Assembly: GCA_035949375.1 (NCBI GenBank)
Contig: DASZIG010000049.1
Location: 1-64,000 of the forward strand
DNA: 64,000 nucleotides
Direction of reading: 5' to 3'
From: Gp13-AA77 sp035949375
GTDB lineage: Bacteria; Acidobacteriota; Terriglobia; UBA7540
Part shown: positions 24,219 through 34,300 of the stretch, piece by piece
Numbering within the stretch: the stretch's first letter is position 1
Layout: each line of letters begins with the position of its first letter
The notes under the pieces: model-generated
Databases searched by the model: none
What the model was told of the DNA's origin: nothing
Seen by the model: the letters and a program-made list of their open reading frames with translations, nothing else
Made by a program: the position numbers and the translations under genes

Positions 24219-26690
24219 TCATTCGTAGCGTAGCGCTACGATTGGATCAACGTGCGACGCCCTTCGCGCCGGCAAATACGCGGCCAGCAGCGTCACGAGG
24301 GTGATGGAAAAACCGGCCGTCAGCAAAGTGAGGGGGTCTGACGGGCTCAGTCCGAACAGTTGGCTCCGTACCAGGCGGCCGGCGGCCAACGTAGCCAGGA
24401 TGCCGGCGGCAGACCCGATCCCCAGCAGAAGTAAAGATTCCTTCAGCACCAGCCACAGCACGCCGCCCGACTATGCCCCCAGCGCCATGCGGATGCCGAT
24501 TTCGTTCGTGCGGCGCACGACGTTATAGCTCATCACTCCGTAAAGACCGATACAGGCGAGCACCAGGGCCAGCAGTGCAAAGAACACCGAGAGCTGAGCG
24601 ATCAATTCCTCGTGATCCAAATATCGATCCACCTGCTGCGTCAGAGTTCTGACGTTGAGAACGGGCAGATTGCTGTCGATTCCAGCAAGCGTCCGCCGCA
24701 CGTCCTCTGCGATCTTGGTTGGTTTTCCTGCTGCACGAACCTGAACCCAGTTTGCGTAAAGGTCTTCGCCGGAAAGTTGGAGCAGTGCCGGATAAACCAT
24801 CCTTTCCGCAGTTTCCCGCGGGCCATGGTACTTCGCGTTTCGAGCTACACCGACAACTTCGAACGTGTTGGTTCCGGATGGGTCGCTGAAGGTGATGTGC
24901 CGGCCGATCGGGTTTTGGCGAGGGAAGTAGTAGTCTGCGGCAGTTCGATTGATGACCGCAGCTTTCGGTGAGCTCGCAGTGTCTTGCGGGCCGATGGACC
25001 GACCAAGCACGACGGGGATGCCGACCGTCTCGAAATACTCCGGTCCTACGCCGTTCAGTGAACTTAACATGTCCTCATTGGGCTGTGGTGCGTGTCCCTC
25101 GGGTGACAATTCATCCTTCCAGCCCCCCCGTTCATGGGCGGAATTGATGAAAGCGTAGCCGATCGAACGCCTGGAAGACCGCTGAGCGTGTCATGAATCC
25201 GCTGGTAGAGCCCGCCGATCTGGCCGGGCGCGTATCCTGCAATTCGGGCATCGATATTCACTAGCAGCACGCTTTCGCGGTCGAAGCCAAAATCCTGATC
25301 CCTCAGGTTACGAAGCGTGCGAACGAACAGGCCCGCGCCCGCCAGGAGCAGCAGGGAGAGCGCTATTTGCACGGCCACCAAAGCCTTGGGAAGCGGGAAG
25401 CGGCCGGCATGAGTGGCATCGCCGGTCACGGTTCGCGAGCCTGCCTTGAGGCCGGGAGCGAGGCTGACACGCGAGACGCGAAGAGCAGGCGCCAAGCCGA
25501 ACAACAAGCCCGTAAGTAGCGACGCCACCAGGGTGAAAGCGAGCACTTGCGTGTCCGGACCCGACTTGAGAGCGATGTTGTCGGAGCCAGCCACGACAAC
25601 GCGGACTAAAGCGCGCGTTCCCCAGTACGCACAGCAGTCCCAGGGCGCCGCCGAAGCAGGACAGCAGCAGAGTCTCAGTGAGCAACTGGCGGATGATCCT
25701 CGAGCGGCCGGCGCCGAGCGCAAGCCGGGTCGATACTTCTTTCTCGCGCGCCGCCGTCCGGGCGAGTAGAAGGTGGCCAGGTTGGCGCATGCGATCAGAA
25801 GCACCAAGATCACCACGCCCATCAAAATTTCGAGGGGCTGAGCGTACTCCACTCGCAGACGAGACACGCCGCGGCCGCCCGGGACAAGGTCTACGTACAT
25901 TTGACTGATGGTCCGTGTGTCGTCGGCGCCGAGATGCGTCCCCTGCTGCTCGGTGAGGTACTGGCGAAACCTGAGATTCAGCCATTCCTGGGCCTGTTTC
26001 CAACTGACGTCCGCTTTTCGCCTGCCGATGATATGCAGCCAGTACATCCCGTGAGGATCAAGGAGCGACGGTATCAGCATCACCTGCGGCTGCAGGGTGA
26101 GCGGCATCCACAAATCAGGCGGATCAGCCTGAACGCTCTCGCCGAAGAAAGCCGCAGGCGCAACCCCGATCACGGTGAAGGGCGTGCCATTCACCACAAC
26201 CGAGGCTCCCAGCACTCCCGGATCGCTTGCGAACTTCCGTTGCCAATCGTGATAGCTGATAACGGCCACGGGGTTGCGCCCTGGAGCAACGGCGTCGGAC
26301 GGTTCGATCGGCCGGCCCAGGGATCGGCTCAACCCCGAGGACGCCGAAATAGTTGCCGGATACCAGTCGTGCGTCAACTTGCTCCGGTAGACTTGAGGCC
26401 GAACCGGCAAACCCCGACTGTGTGAGACTGCCAAAAGCGCACAGACCCCGGAATACTGCGTCCTGATTTTCGATCTGCTTTTAAAAGTCGTAAGCGAAGA
26501 GATCCCACGCTCCCGGGTTCAATCCGGCAATGACTCCCCCGCCGCCGGCGACACCGAACGAAATAAGCTGCTGGGGGTCGCACACGGGCAGCGTTTTCAG
26601 CAGCAGGTCATTGATCAAGGTGAAGATCGACGTGTTGGCGCCGACGCCGAGCGCCAGCGAAAGCACCGCGACGCCGCTGCTGACATAGCT
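24219..26690 (-). pseudogene. ADOP-type MacB-like ABC permease, decayed
   Basis: Reading from 26690 downward, family landmarks appear in the right order but in several frames: LSLALGVGANTSIFTLIND, ISFGVAGGGG, SYHDWQRKFASDPGVLGASVVVNG, ILMGVVILVLLIACANLA, REKEVSTRLALGAGR, ALVAVQIALSLLLLAGAGLF, YFETVGIPVVLGR, YGVMSYNVVRRTNEIGIRMALGA and LPARRASHVDPIVALRYE. A stop (TAA) interrupts near 26488. Frames shift near 26325, 25765, 25620 and 25115, and a TAG near 24470 splits the last block in frame. The conserved N-terminal segment before the first helix is missing. Total length fits a full ADOP permease of about 820 residues. With at least six lesions it cannot be functional. The intact genes on both sides argue against poor sequence quality. 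Confidence 0.9.
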
Positions 26691-26798
26691 AGACTATGCC
26701 AGTGTGCAAGGGTCAGCAGGCCTTGTCAGGCACGTTGGCTGAATTGAAATCACGTCTTCGGAAGGGCCGGTCTCACGCCGGGCCAGTTAGCTCTTTGC

Positions 26799-28280
26799 CT
26801 ATGCCTGCGATCTCCCAAGAGCATCAATGGCTTGCCGAATAAGCTTCGGATAGTTGCGCAGCAAACGCTGTTTTCTAGTCAACCAAGCTCGGCTTGAGTT
26901 GAGTTCCATGCGAGATCGCGCCATTGCATCCCGGATGCGATCCGGCGCAGGACCTCCGTCCACCTTGCGAACCTCTATGAAGTGCATCGGATCGAGCGCC
27001 CTCAGGCACTCCCGCTCGGTGGTTTTCAAACGGCGTTGAATTAACTTTGGCGCCAAGCGCCTGACGGCTCTGGCCATCCGCTTATGACTGTAATCGGCTC
27101 CCGTTTCTTTCACAGCCTCTGAAACGAGGTGGTGCGCCGAGCGAAAACTCAGGCCTTCGTTTCGTACCAGAGTGTCAGCCAACTCAGTTACCGTTAACGA
27201 CGCGCCATAAACACGTTGGCGTAGGCGTGCACCGCGCACCTCGGCATCAGTCACCAGTCCGGTTAACAATCGTACGGCCCTCGAGGCATCATTAAGCATT
27301 GAGAGGACCAGCGGCTGAAGGTCGTCTTCGCTGTCCACGATATCGCCAAATGGCGTGTTGTGGCTGCAAGTGAACACGGCTTGAGCCTGTCCCAACGCTT
27401 TGCTTGCGAGTATACGCGTGTGTTCAAGTGCAACGGGATTTCGCTTTTGGGGCATGATGCTGCTGACTTGCACGTACCCGTCGCTCAAACGCAGGAAACC
27501 GAACTCCGCCGAACACCACAGCAGGAAATCTTGAACCAACCTTCCAAGGTTGATCGTGGCTACGGCCACCACCCCGGCGGCCTCCGTGAGGTAATCGACG
27601 GCCGCGATCGCACCGTAAGAGTTGAACTGCAGGCCCTCGAAGCCGAGCAGATGAGCGGTGTATTCGCGATCGATGGGAAATCCTGTGGTGGTGATGGCGC
27701 AGGCGCCAAGAGGACTCCGGTTGACCGTGGTAAATGCAGCTTGAAGCCGCTTCACGTCCCTTCCCAGAAACTCGACGGCAGCCATCAGGTAGTGGGCGAG
27801 CGTGGTAGGTTGAGCAGGCTGGGTATGCGTATATGCAGGCATGAGCGTGCGAACGTGATCGGCCGCCCAGTCAAGAAGGGCCTGCGATGCTTCTATGACG
27901 GCCGAAGTCAGTTGGAGAATCTCACGCCGCACGGCCATTCGGTACATCGTAATATCGATATCATTGCGGCTGCGCGCGGTGTGCATTTTGCCCGCGACTT
28001 CCTCTCCACACTCGTGCTCGAGGCACGTCTCGATGTGAAAGAACAGGTCCTCGCAGGTTCTCTCTCGGGTGGCCGTGGCGAGAGTCGCGCGGTCTAATCG
28101 GCCCAGCGCCCGCAGGCATATCTTCGCCTCGCGGCGCCCAATCACTCCCTGACGGCACAGCATCAGGGTGTGAGCAGAATGAATCTCCAGCAAGAAATCG
28201 AGGAAGTGCTTCTTGGCATCCTCAAAGTTAACGGCTAGAACCGTCTCATCGTAGATCGGAGCGGGGAAAGGATCTCTCAT
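26799..28280 (-). CDS. Argininosuccinate-lyase-like enzyme (fumarase/aspartase superfamily)
   Basis: A 493-residue protein of the superfamily that eliminates fumarate from succinyl adducts. Family blocks are clear: KMHTARSRNDID near residue 140, AYTHTQPAQPTTLAHY near 185 (general acid/base His region), and the flexible catalytic loop VSSIMPQKRNPVALEH near 270. These match ArgH more than PurB or FumC. However, no argG or other arginine gene is nearby and the protein is longer than typical ArgH (about 460). The C-terminal 70 residues are basic and unusual. It could be a housekeeping argH in an odd place or a catabolic lyase for another N-succinyl or aspartate derivative. It starts at the ATG at 28280, with a weak ribosome site. 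Confidence 0.75.
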   Translation of the reverse strand: MRDPFPAPIYDETVLAVNFEDAKKHFLDFLLEIHSAHTLMLCRQGVIGRREAKICLRALGRLDRATLATATRERTCEDLFFHIETCLEHECGEEVAGKMHTARSRNDIDITMYRMAVRREILQLTSAVIEASQALLDWAADHVRTLMPAYTHTQPAQPTTLAHYLMAAVEFLGRDVKRLQAAFTTVNRSPLGACAITTTGFPIDREYTAHLLGFEGLQFNSYGAIAAVDYLTEAAGVVAVATINLGRLVQDFLLWCSAEFGFLRLSDGYVQVSSIMPQKRNPVALEHTRILASKALGQAQAVFTCSHNTPFGDIVDSEDDLQPLVLSMLNDASRAVRLLTGLVTDAEVRGARLRQRVYGASLTVTELADTLVRNEGLSFRSAHHLVSEAVKETGADYSHKRMARAVRRLAPKLIQRRLKTTERECLRALDPMHFIEVRKVDGGPAPDRIRDAMARSRMELNSSRAWLTRKQRLLRNYPKLIRQAIDALGRSQA

Positions 28281-28478
28281 GCGAATCCGCCACAGAATCG
28301 GGGTGTCATGTGACTGGAAATCAGCCCGACTTAGCGCGCGACTGCTCTGCGACGCCGGCGCTCAACCTCGTCGAGACGGTCTGTGCGTCGCCGGCGTTTC
28401 CTGGACACACAGGAAGGCGCGAGTTACCGGAGAGGCTGTCCCCTTCCCGGCCGACCTTGCTGCAGAAGGCATAAACCG

Positions 28479-29909
28479 CTACTGGGGAAGACCGGGACTG
28501 TCCGTCATCACCCGAAGAGTGAGCGTCCCAACGGTCCGTCCGTTCGATTCAGCCTTCCAGGTCAGCGCCTGCCACTCCGGTTTCTCCGTGGACGCAGCTA
28601 CGTAGGCAGTCTGCACGGGATAAACTTCGTGCGCACGCACGGCATACTGTGCCGTGCCGTTCAGTTCGTGCCATGCGGGCGGCAATCCTGACGTCAGGGT
28701 TACTTGCACGGATTCGTCAGTGTCGTTGTGGATCAGGATCGGCACGTGAACTTGCGCGCCACTGCCAACCGCGACCTCCGGAGTCTTAATTAAGCCTGGT
28801 AGCAAGTCAAGATTATGAGCCTTCCAGAAAGCGCGGTAGAACGCCCACGGCCCACCCAATTCGATTGAGATTCCCTGACCAGCGTCCGGCCGATAGCCTC
28901 GCACCGCGGCGTATCGAATGGGGCTCGGGGAAATGCCCTCGAAGACATCCCCCGCGACACTGCCGGGCACTAGCGACTTCCCAAGGGCCAGGCGCTCGGG
29001 CTGTTTGAAATACGTGAAGTCGCCCGTCTGAAGTGCAGTCTTCGCCATTTGCCCGGTGTCATCCTGGGTCAGGTGGTAGGCCATCTCTTCGGCGGCGAGC
29101 TTGTAGTAAGGCTCGTGCTTGCTCGGTGAAATGTCCGTGGTGACGTACTCCGGACCCTTGCCCTTGAGAAAGTCAGTGCTGACCGCGTCGCTGAAATAAT
29201 AGATCTTCTTCGCCTGCCAGGGTTGAAGGCCTTCCGTCAGCATAGCGATGCTCCTGCGATCACGCGGCGCCGAGACCTGCTCCGGAAACACCGTCGGATC
29301 GCCGGCGAGGTCGAATGCCTCGGTCGCGATCACCGCCGCCGCCTGATGGTCGCCGTGATTTTCGCCGGCCACGTAGTCCGGCAACCACGTCAGGATCACC
29401 TCGGGCCGCGTCAGACGCACCAGGCGCACGGTTTCCCATAGGGCATTGCCGTGATTCCAGGTCTCGAGCGAACGCAGCACATCCTGACCGGGCGTATCCG
29501 GACCGCCCAGAAACCAGACGTGGAGCACGCCGAAGAAGGCTAATGCTTCGCGAGCCTCGGTCGACCTGATGTCCCCAAGAGCTGCCGCCTGCGCGTTGCT
29601 GACAACGTCGCCGCCGCCGTTGCCGGGAGTACCGAAAATTGCGGCCACGCGCTTATGCTGGTCGAAAATCACGCGCGCCAGATATCCGGTGACTTCTGTT
29701 TCGTCGTCCGGATGGGCCACGATCACCAGGATATCGGTCTTGAAGCGCTCGTCGGGAGGTGGATTGGGCGGGGCTTCCTGGATCTGCACGCCGGTCGCCG
29801 GCGCAGGCTGGGCGGGCGCGCAAAACCGTGGCGCCAAAAGGACGATCGCACCCACTGCGAGCGCCAACGAGAATCGAGCGACGTGCTGAGGCAAGCGCCG
29901 TACGTTCAT
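28479..29909 (-). CDS. Exported PIG-L (LmbE-like) family deacetylase
   Basis: A 476-residue protein with a signal peptide (hydrophobic residues 13-28). The zinc-binding motif AHPDDE lies at residues 65-70 after ILVIV, followed by EAREALAFFGV and NHGDHQAA, the distal His motif. Family members remove N-acetyl groups from sugars such as GlcNAc conjugates. The C-terminal 200 residues are beta-rich and probably an accessory binding domain. The start at 29909 follows a GGGGAGGGTGAG ribosome site. It is 51 bp after the two-domain hydrolase and shares its transcript with receptor 3. It may deacetylate an amino-sugar taken up or exposed by this locus. Confidence 0.85.
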   Translation of the reverse strand: MNVRRLPQHVARFSLALAVGAIVLLAPRFCAPAQPAPATGVQIQEAPPNPPPDERFKTDILVIVAHPDDETEVTGYLARVIFDQHKRVAAIFGTPGNGGGDVVSNAQAAALGDIRSTEAREALAFFGVLHVWFLGGPDTPGQDVLRSLETWNHGNALWETVRLVRLTRPEVILTWLPDYVAGENHGDHQAAAVIATEAFDLAGDPTVFPEQVSAPRDRRSIAMLTEGLQPWQAKKIYYFSDAVSTDFLKGKGPEYVTTDISPSKHEPYYKLAAEEMAYHLTQDDTGQMAKTALQTGDFTYFKQPERLALGKSLVPGSVAGDVFEGISPSPIRYAAVRGYRPDAGQGISIELGGPWAFYRAFWKAHNLDLLPGLIKTPEVAVGSGAQVHVPILIHNDTDESVQVTLTSGLPPAWHELNGTAQYAVRAHEVYPVQTAYVAASTEKPEWQALTWKAESNGRTVGTLTLRVMTDSPGLPQ

Positions 29910-29960
29910 TTCGGTTTCTCACCCTCCCCGCAGACCTGCTCCCAATTGCAGGGTGGCGGT

Positions 29961-31382
29961 TCACGACGGGCCGAGCGTTTGGCGCAGCCATTGCACCAGG
30001 CGATCCTTGTAGAACATCCATTCCGGATGGCCCTCCCAGTTTTCCATACCGTGCGGAGCCTTATCCAGCAGAATCACATCGTGGCGGGCGCGAACCTCGC
30101 CCAGGCGCTTGAGGTACTCTTCCGTCCCGGCGTAAAGGTCATCCGCCGTGCCCTGGATGATTAACATGGGCGGCAGCCCGGCGCTCGCATGAAACAGCGG
30201 CGAATACTCCCGCAGGACCGCCGGAGCCGGGTCCGCGAAAAGACGCGGGAGCGTGGCCTTGTACTCGGGATCATTTTCCCAACGCTCGAAATTGTAGACG
30301 CCGTAAAAGGAGACCACGGCTTGAACTTCACATCCCTGGCAAGGCGTCGAGGCCAATTGCGCCACGAGATGCCCGCTCGCCGACTCGCCCAGCAGCGCCA
30401 CACGATTCGGGTCCACGTGGAACCAGTCAGCGTGCTGCCGTACGAATCGTATGGCGTTACGCACGTCTTCCAGTTGCTCGGGAACGTGCACGTAGGGCGT
30501 GAGGCGATAGTCAATCGAGAACCAGGCGAATCCGGCTTGCGCCAGCGGAGCGAAGACGGGTGAAACATAGGTAATTCTGTCGCCGGCTTCCCATCCGCCG
30601 CCGTGAACGATCACCACGGCCGGAAATGGACCCTTGCCTTCCGGAACGTAAGCGTCCAGCAGCAGGTCGCGGCCGCCGGGACGCGAATAAGGAATGTCCT
30701 TCCACAGACCCCGGCGGTTTTCGCGCACCCATGCCCTGAGTTTTTCCTTCCAGTACCACTGGTCTGGATGCCAATTCTCGAAGTTGTGAATGGCTCCGGC
30801 GACCGGAAAGTATTCACAGGTTTCGAGGCGCTTGCAGAAGTTCTCAACAGGCCCAGGCTCGGCCTCGTCGTCATCGGTCCCGTGGATCATCAGGACACGG
30901 GTCGCGGCCGCAATGCCAGCGGGCCGCGCAGCGTTCAGCTTGGCGCCGAACGTCACCACACCGTCGAAGCGCCCCTGCGATGCAACCTGCAAGACGATGG
31001 CGGCTCCTGTGTCTTCCCCGATCAGGATCATGCCGTTCGCGAGGTTAAAGCGGCCCGGGCAACGGATGTAATCTATTGCTGTCCTGACGTCGTCGGCCGA
31101 TCCGTAATCGACGGAGAACCACGCGTAGCCGGCCTTGTCGAGCAGCGGGAAGAGTTGGTCGACGTGCGTGCTCCTGCTGCCGGAGCTGCCGTGGATGATC
31201 ACCGCCGCGGGCCGGGGCTCGCCAGCCGGGGAGTAAGCATCGAGCGAATAACGCGGCTCATAAGCAAGATTGCCGCGCACCCCCGGTTCGATGAAATCTC
31301 CCTCTTGCCCTTGAGCCGCCGGAAGCGCACACGTCTGCGTCCCCATCAGGAGGGCTCCGGCAAAGGCAACGAGCGAGAGCAT
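29961..31382 (-). CDS. Secreted two-domain alpha/beta hydrolase
   Basis: A 473-residue exported protein made of two tandem alpha/beta-hydrolase domains. Domain 1 (about 35-220) is dienelactone-hydrolase-like: HGSSGSR at 64-70, but the nucleophile elbow reads GEDTGA at 122-127 with Asp124 in place of Ser or Cys. Domain 2 (about 225-473) is a BD-FAE/carboxylesterase type with HGGGW at 260-264, the GESASG elbow (Ser334), then an Asp in GTADD and a His in APHG. Domain 2 has a full triad. The start is the ATG at 31382; AGGA precedes it. Only 7 bp separate it from the receptor stop. It may cleave acyl esters on a polysaccharide. Confidence 0.85.
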   Translation of the reverse strand: MLSLVAFAGALLMGTQTCALPAAQGQEGDFIEPGVRGNLAYEPRYSLDAYSPAGEPRPAAVIIHGSSGSRSTHVDQLFPLLDKAGYAWFSVDYGSADDVRTAIDYIRCPGRFNLANGMILIGEDTGAAIVLQVASQGRFDGVVTFGAKLNAARPAGIAAATRVLMIHGTDDDEAEPGPVENFCKRLETCEYFPVAGAIHNFENWHPDQWYWKEKLRAWVRENRRGLWKDIPYSRPGGRDLLLDAYVPEGKGPFPAVVIVHGGGWEAGDRITYVSPVFAPLAQAGFAWFSIDYRLTPYVHVPEQLEDVRNAIRFVRQHADWFHVDPNRVALLGESASGHLVAQLASTPCQGCEVQAVVSFYGVYNFERWENDPEYKATLPRLFADPAPAVLREYSPLFHASAGLPPMLIIQGTADDLYAGTEEYLKRLGEVRARHDVILLDKAPHGMENWEGHPEWMFYKDRLVQWLRQTLGPS

Positions 31383-31389
31383 CAATTTC

Positions 31390-34300
31390 CTAGAAGCGGA
31401 AGTGCAATCCGAACTGCATTTGCCGCATCGGCACCTGGGTTGACGTAATCACGCCGGCCCCGGAGACGTCAATGAGGTTGGCGGGAAGGCCGTAGTTGTC
31501 GATATTGAACGCATTGAAGTTTTCCCAGCGGAACTCGAGTGTCTTGCCTTCCGTGATCACGAAGGTCTTGTCGAGCGCCAGGTTGAACACGTAGATCGCA
31601 GATCCCCAGAGCGAATCGGCGGAAGCTGTGCCGTCGCGGTAGGGTTGCTCGGGTTCGGAGTACGCCGCCGGATTGTACCACTCGGCGGCGCTTTGATTGG
31701 CGACGTGCGGATTTCCGATGATGTCGGCCCGAACCCCGCTGAAGTCGGTGTCGTTGAGCAGGGGCGCGTTGGCGACCATGGGCGAGAACGGCCGTCCGGA
31801 GTCGAGCGTGGTGATGCCATCCAGGCTCCAGCCGCCGAGGATCAAGTCCATCGCCTTGCTGGTCGATGAGCCCCATCGCTGGCCATGCCCGTAGGGAATC
31901 TGCCACACGTTGGTGAGCGTGAGAGCATGCGTGGAGTTGAAGCTGAGCGGCCCGTAGGACGCGTCCCAGTCATCGGCGTTATCAAAGCCGCCGCCGCCGA
32001 AGTTCGCGATGCCCAGAGCCTTGGAGTAAGTGTAGTTGAGCGTGAAATCCAGGCCGTGAGAGGCGTGCTTCTCCAGCTTGACCTGCAGGGCGTTGTAGTT
32101 GCTGTTCGCACAGTTGCAGGTGTAGTAGATCCCCTGCTCCAGACCGTACGCGGCGAAGAACGGCCGGCGTGAGTCAAGGGAGCCCGGTCCGGGCACAGCC
32201 TGGTTCATATTCGGATTCAGATACAGGTGGCGCCCCACGTTGCCGACGTAACCGACCTGCAGCGAGAGCCCCCTGCCGAATTCATGCTGCGCGGTCAGGT
32301 TCCAGAAATAGGCCTGAGGCACACGGTAGGCGCTGAGCGGCCAGAAGAAGTTAAACGGGCTGACGCCGTCCGGCAAGGGGTACATGCCATTCGCCCCGAC
32401 GGGCGGATATGGCGGCGGCGGCGGGCCGGCCAGCAGGTTGAAATCCGGACTGTAGGAGTAAACCTGGGGAACCGACTGGACGGTCAAAGCGGGAGGATTG
32501 TACTCCGCTCCCTGCCCGAAGATCGCGCCGTAGCCGGCCGCATTGAAGCTCGATCCGTAACCGGCGCGGATGACAGTGTTCGTCCGCAACTGGTAAGCGA
32601 TGCCGAGGCGCGGTTCGAATCCCAGGTTGTATGGATGGACGCCGAGGTCGAGCGGGATCCCGCCGATTCCCGCGGCCCATTCCATTCCCGTGTCCGGATC
32701 GAACATGCCCGTGCCTCCGGGCTTGGCCGCGCGCTGGGGCAGGTAATTCTCATAGCGCAGGCCATAACTCAAGGTCAGCTTCTGGCTGACGCGCCACGTG
32801 TCCTGCGCATAGAGGAAAAGGTTCGTCTGGCGGAGGCCGGGATAGTAGTTCCCGCTGGCAATCCGATCGAAAGCCGACGGCTGGGCCAGCATAAAAGAGG
32901 CCAGGGCCGCTCCGGTGGTGGCGTTCCCGCCGGCAAGGGTGTCGACGGTAGAGTTTCCAGTAACCGTATCCGTGAAGGTAATCTCACCCGAACGGTGCTC
33001 GTCGCTCGGGATGCGCTGCTGCTGGTTGCGCGGAATCTCTGCGCCCCACTTGATGGTGTGATTGCCCTTCTCTTTGGTCCAATTCGTGATCCAGTCGAAT
33101 TGATTTTCGGTCTCTTTCAGGGGGCAGTTGCATGCGTTCACTCCCAGCGCGTATCCGAAATCAAAGCCGCCGTTGCCATTGATGTAAAAGGCCGGCATAC
33201 CGCTGGTTTCTTCGGTTCCCTGGTTCAGACCAGGCAATCCCGCCTGCGTCGCCGGGTCGGTCCCCAGCCCGTACGGTTCCACGCGGATTCGGTAGCGGAA
33301 AGTCCCGAAGCGAAACTCGCCAACCAGAGTGGGACTGACGGTGTAAGTGAATCCGAGGGCCAGGCTCTGGTTGCGATCCATGGATTGTCCGGCAAAATTG
33401 AAGAGCGCGGGCCCTCCGGCCTCCGCCCCGAATGCCGCTGGCGCGTCAATGGTGAAGTCAGCCAGGGAGTAGCGCGCGAAGAAGCTGGCCTTTGCCGAGA
33501 TGTTGTAATCCAAGCGAACGTCGGGCTGGTCGGCGTCATAAAGCTCGACGCCCGAACCAATGTAGTTGTTAAAGATCTGCCCCGGCGCCCCGGTATTGGG
33601 CATCGGGAGATAAGACATGAGGTTGGTTATGGGCGGCGAAACCGGGATCACGTTCACCTGGCCGCCAGTGGTATAGGCTTCCCGGCCGCTTCCATCCGGA
33701 TTCCCCGTACTGGGGTCAAACACCATGCCGCCCTGCGCCGGAACCGAGCCTCCCTCCGTAGTCGGCACCATGAGTGGGCTTGCGCAGGCACTGGCGGAAA
33801 CCGACCCATTTGAGCATATATAGCTTCCGAGCAGTCCCTGAAGATTCCCGCCGCGCTCGGCGGCGGTGGGCACCGTTGTGACATCGGACGCGCCATTGCG
33901 CTGGCGTGTGCCCTGATAATCGACGAAGAAAAATATCTTATCTTTCTTGATGGGCCCGCCGAACGAGCCCCCGAACTGGTTCCATCGCGTGGGCGGATTC
34001 AATCCCGTGAAGGGATTGGCCGAGTTCAGATCGTTGTTCTGAAGATATTCGAATCCAGATCCGTGCCACTGGTTCGTTCCCGACTTCGTGGTCGCCTGCA
34101 GGAGAGCCCCGGAAACCGACCCAAACTCAGCGTCGTAATTGCTGGTGGTCACCTTGAGTTCCTGCAGCGAATCCAGATTGGGGTTAACGATGGGTAGCGA
34201 TAGCAAAGGATTCTGATTGGTCGTGCCGTCCAGCAGAAATCCGTTGGCCGTGAAGTTTTGACCATTGACGTCAATCTGCAAGCCGGACTGTGGATTTTCG

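Noticed and set aside
24219..26690. Programmed frameshifting or phase variation in the permease
   Set aside because: Lesions are many, of mixed type, include stops in the correct frame and have no slippery runs; ordinary decay explains them.
24469..26700. GACTATGCC at both ends of the ADOP pseudogene (24469 and 26692), possibly an insertion footprint
   Set aside because: Only nine bases with differing flanks and no terminal repeats; chance is adequate.
32227..33813. Long plus-strand frame opposite receptor 3 (528 codons)
   Set aside because: Antisense shadow of the receptor barrel; no ribosome site or domain.
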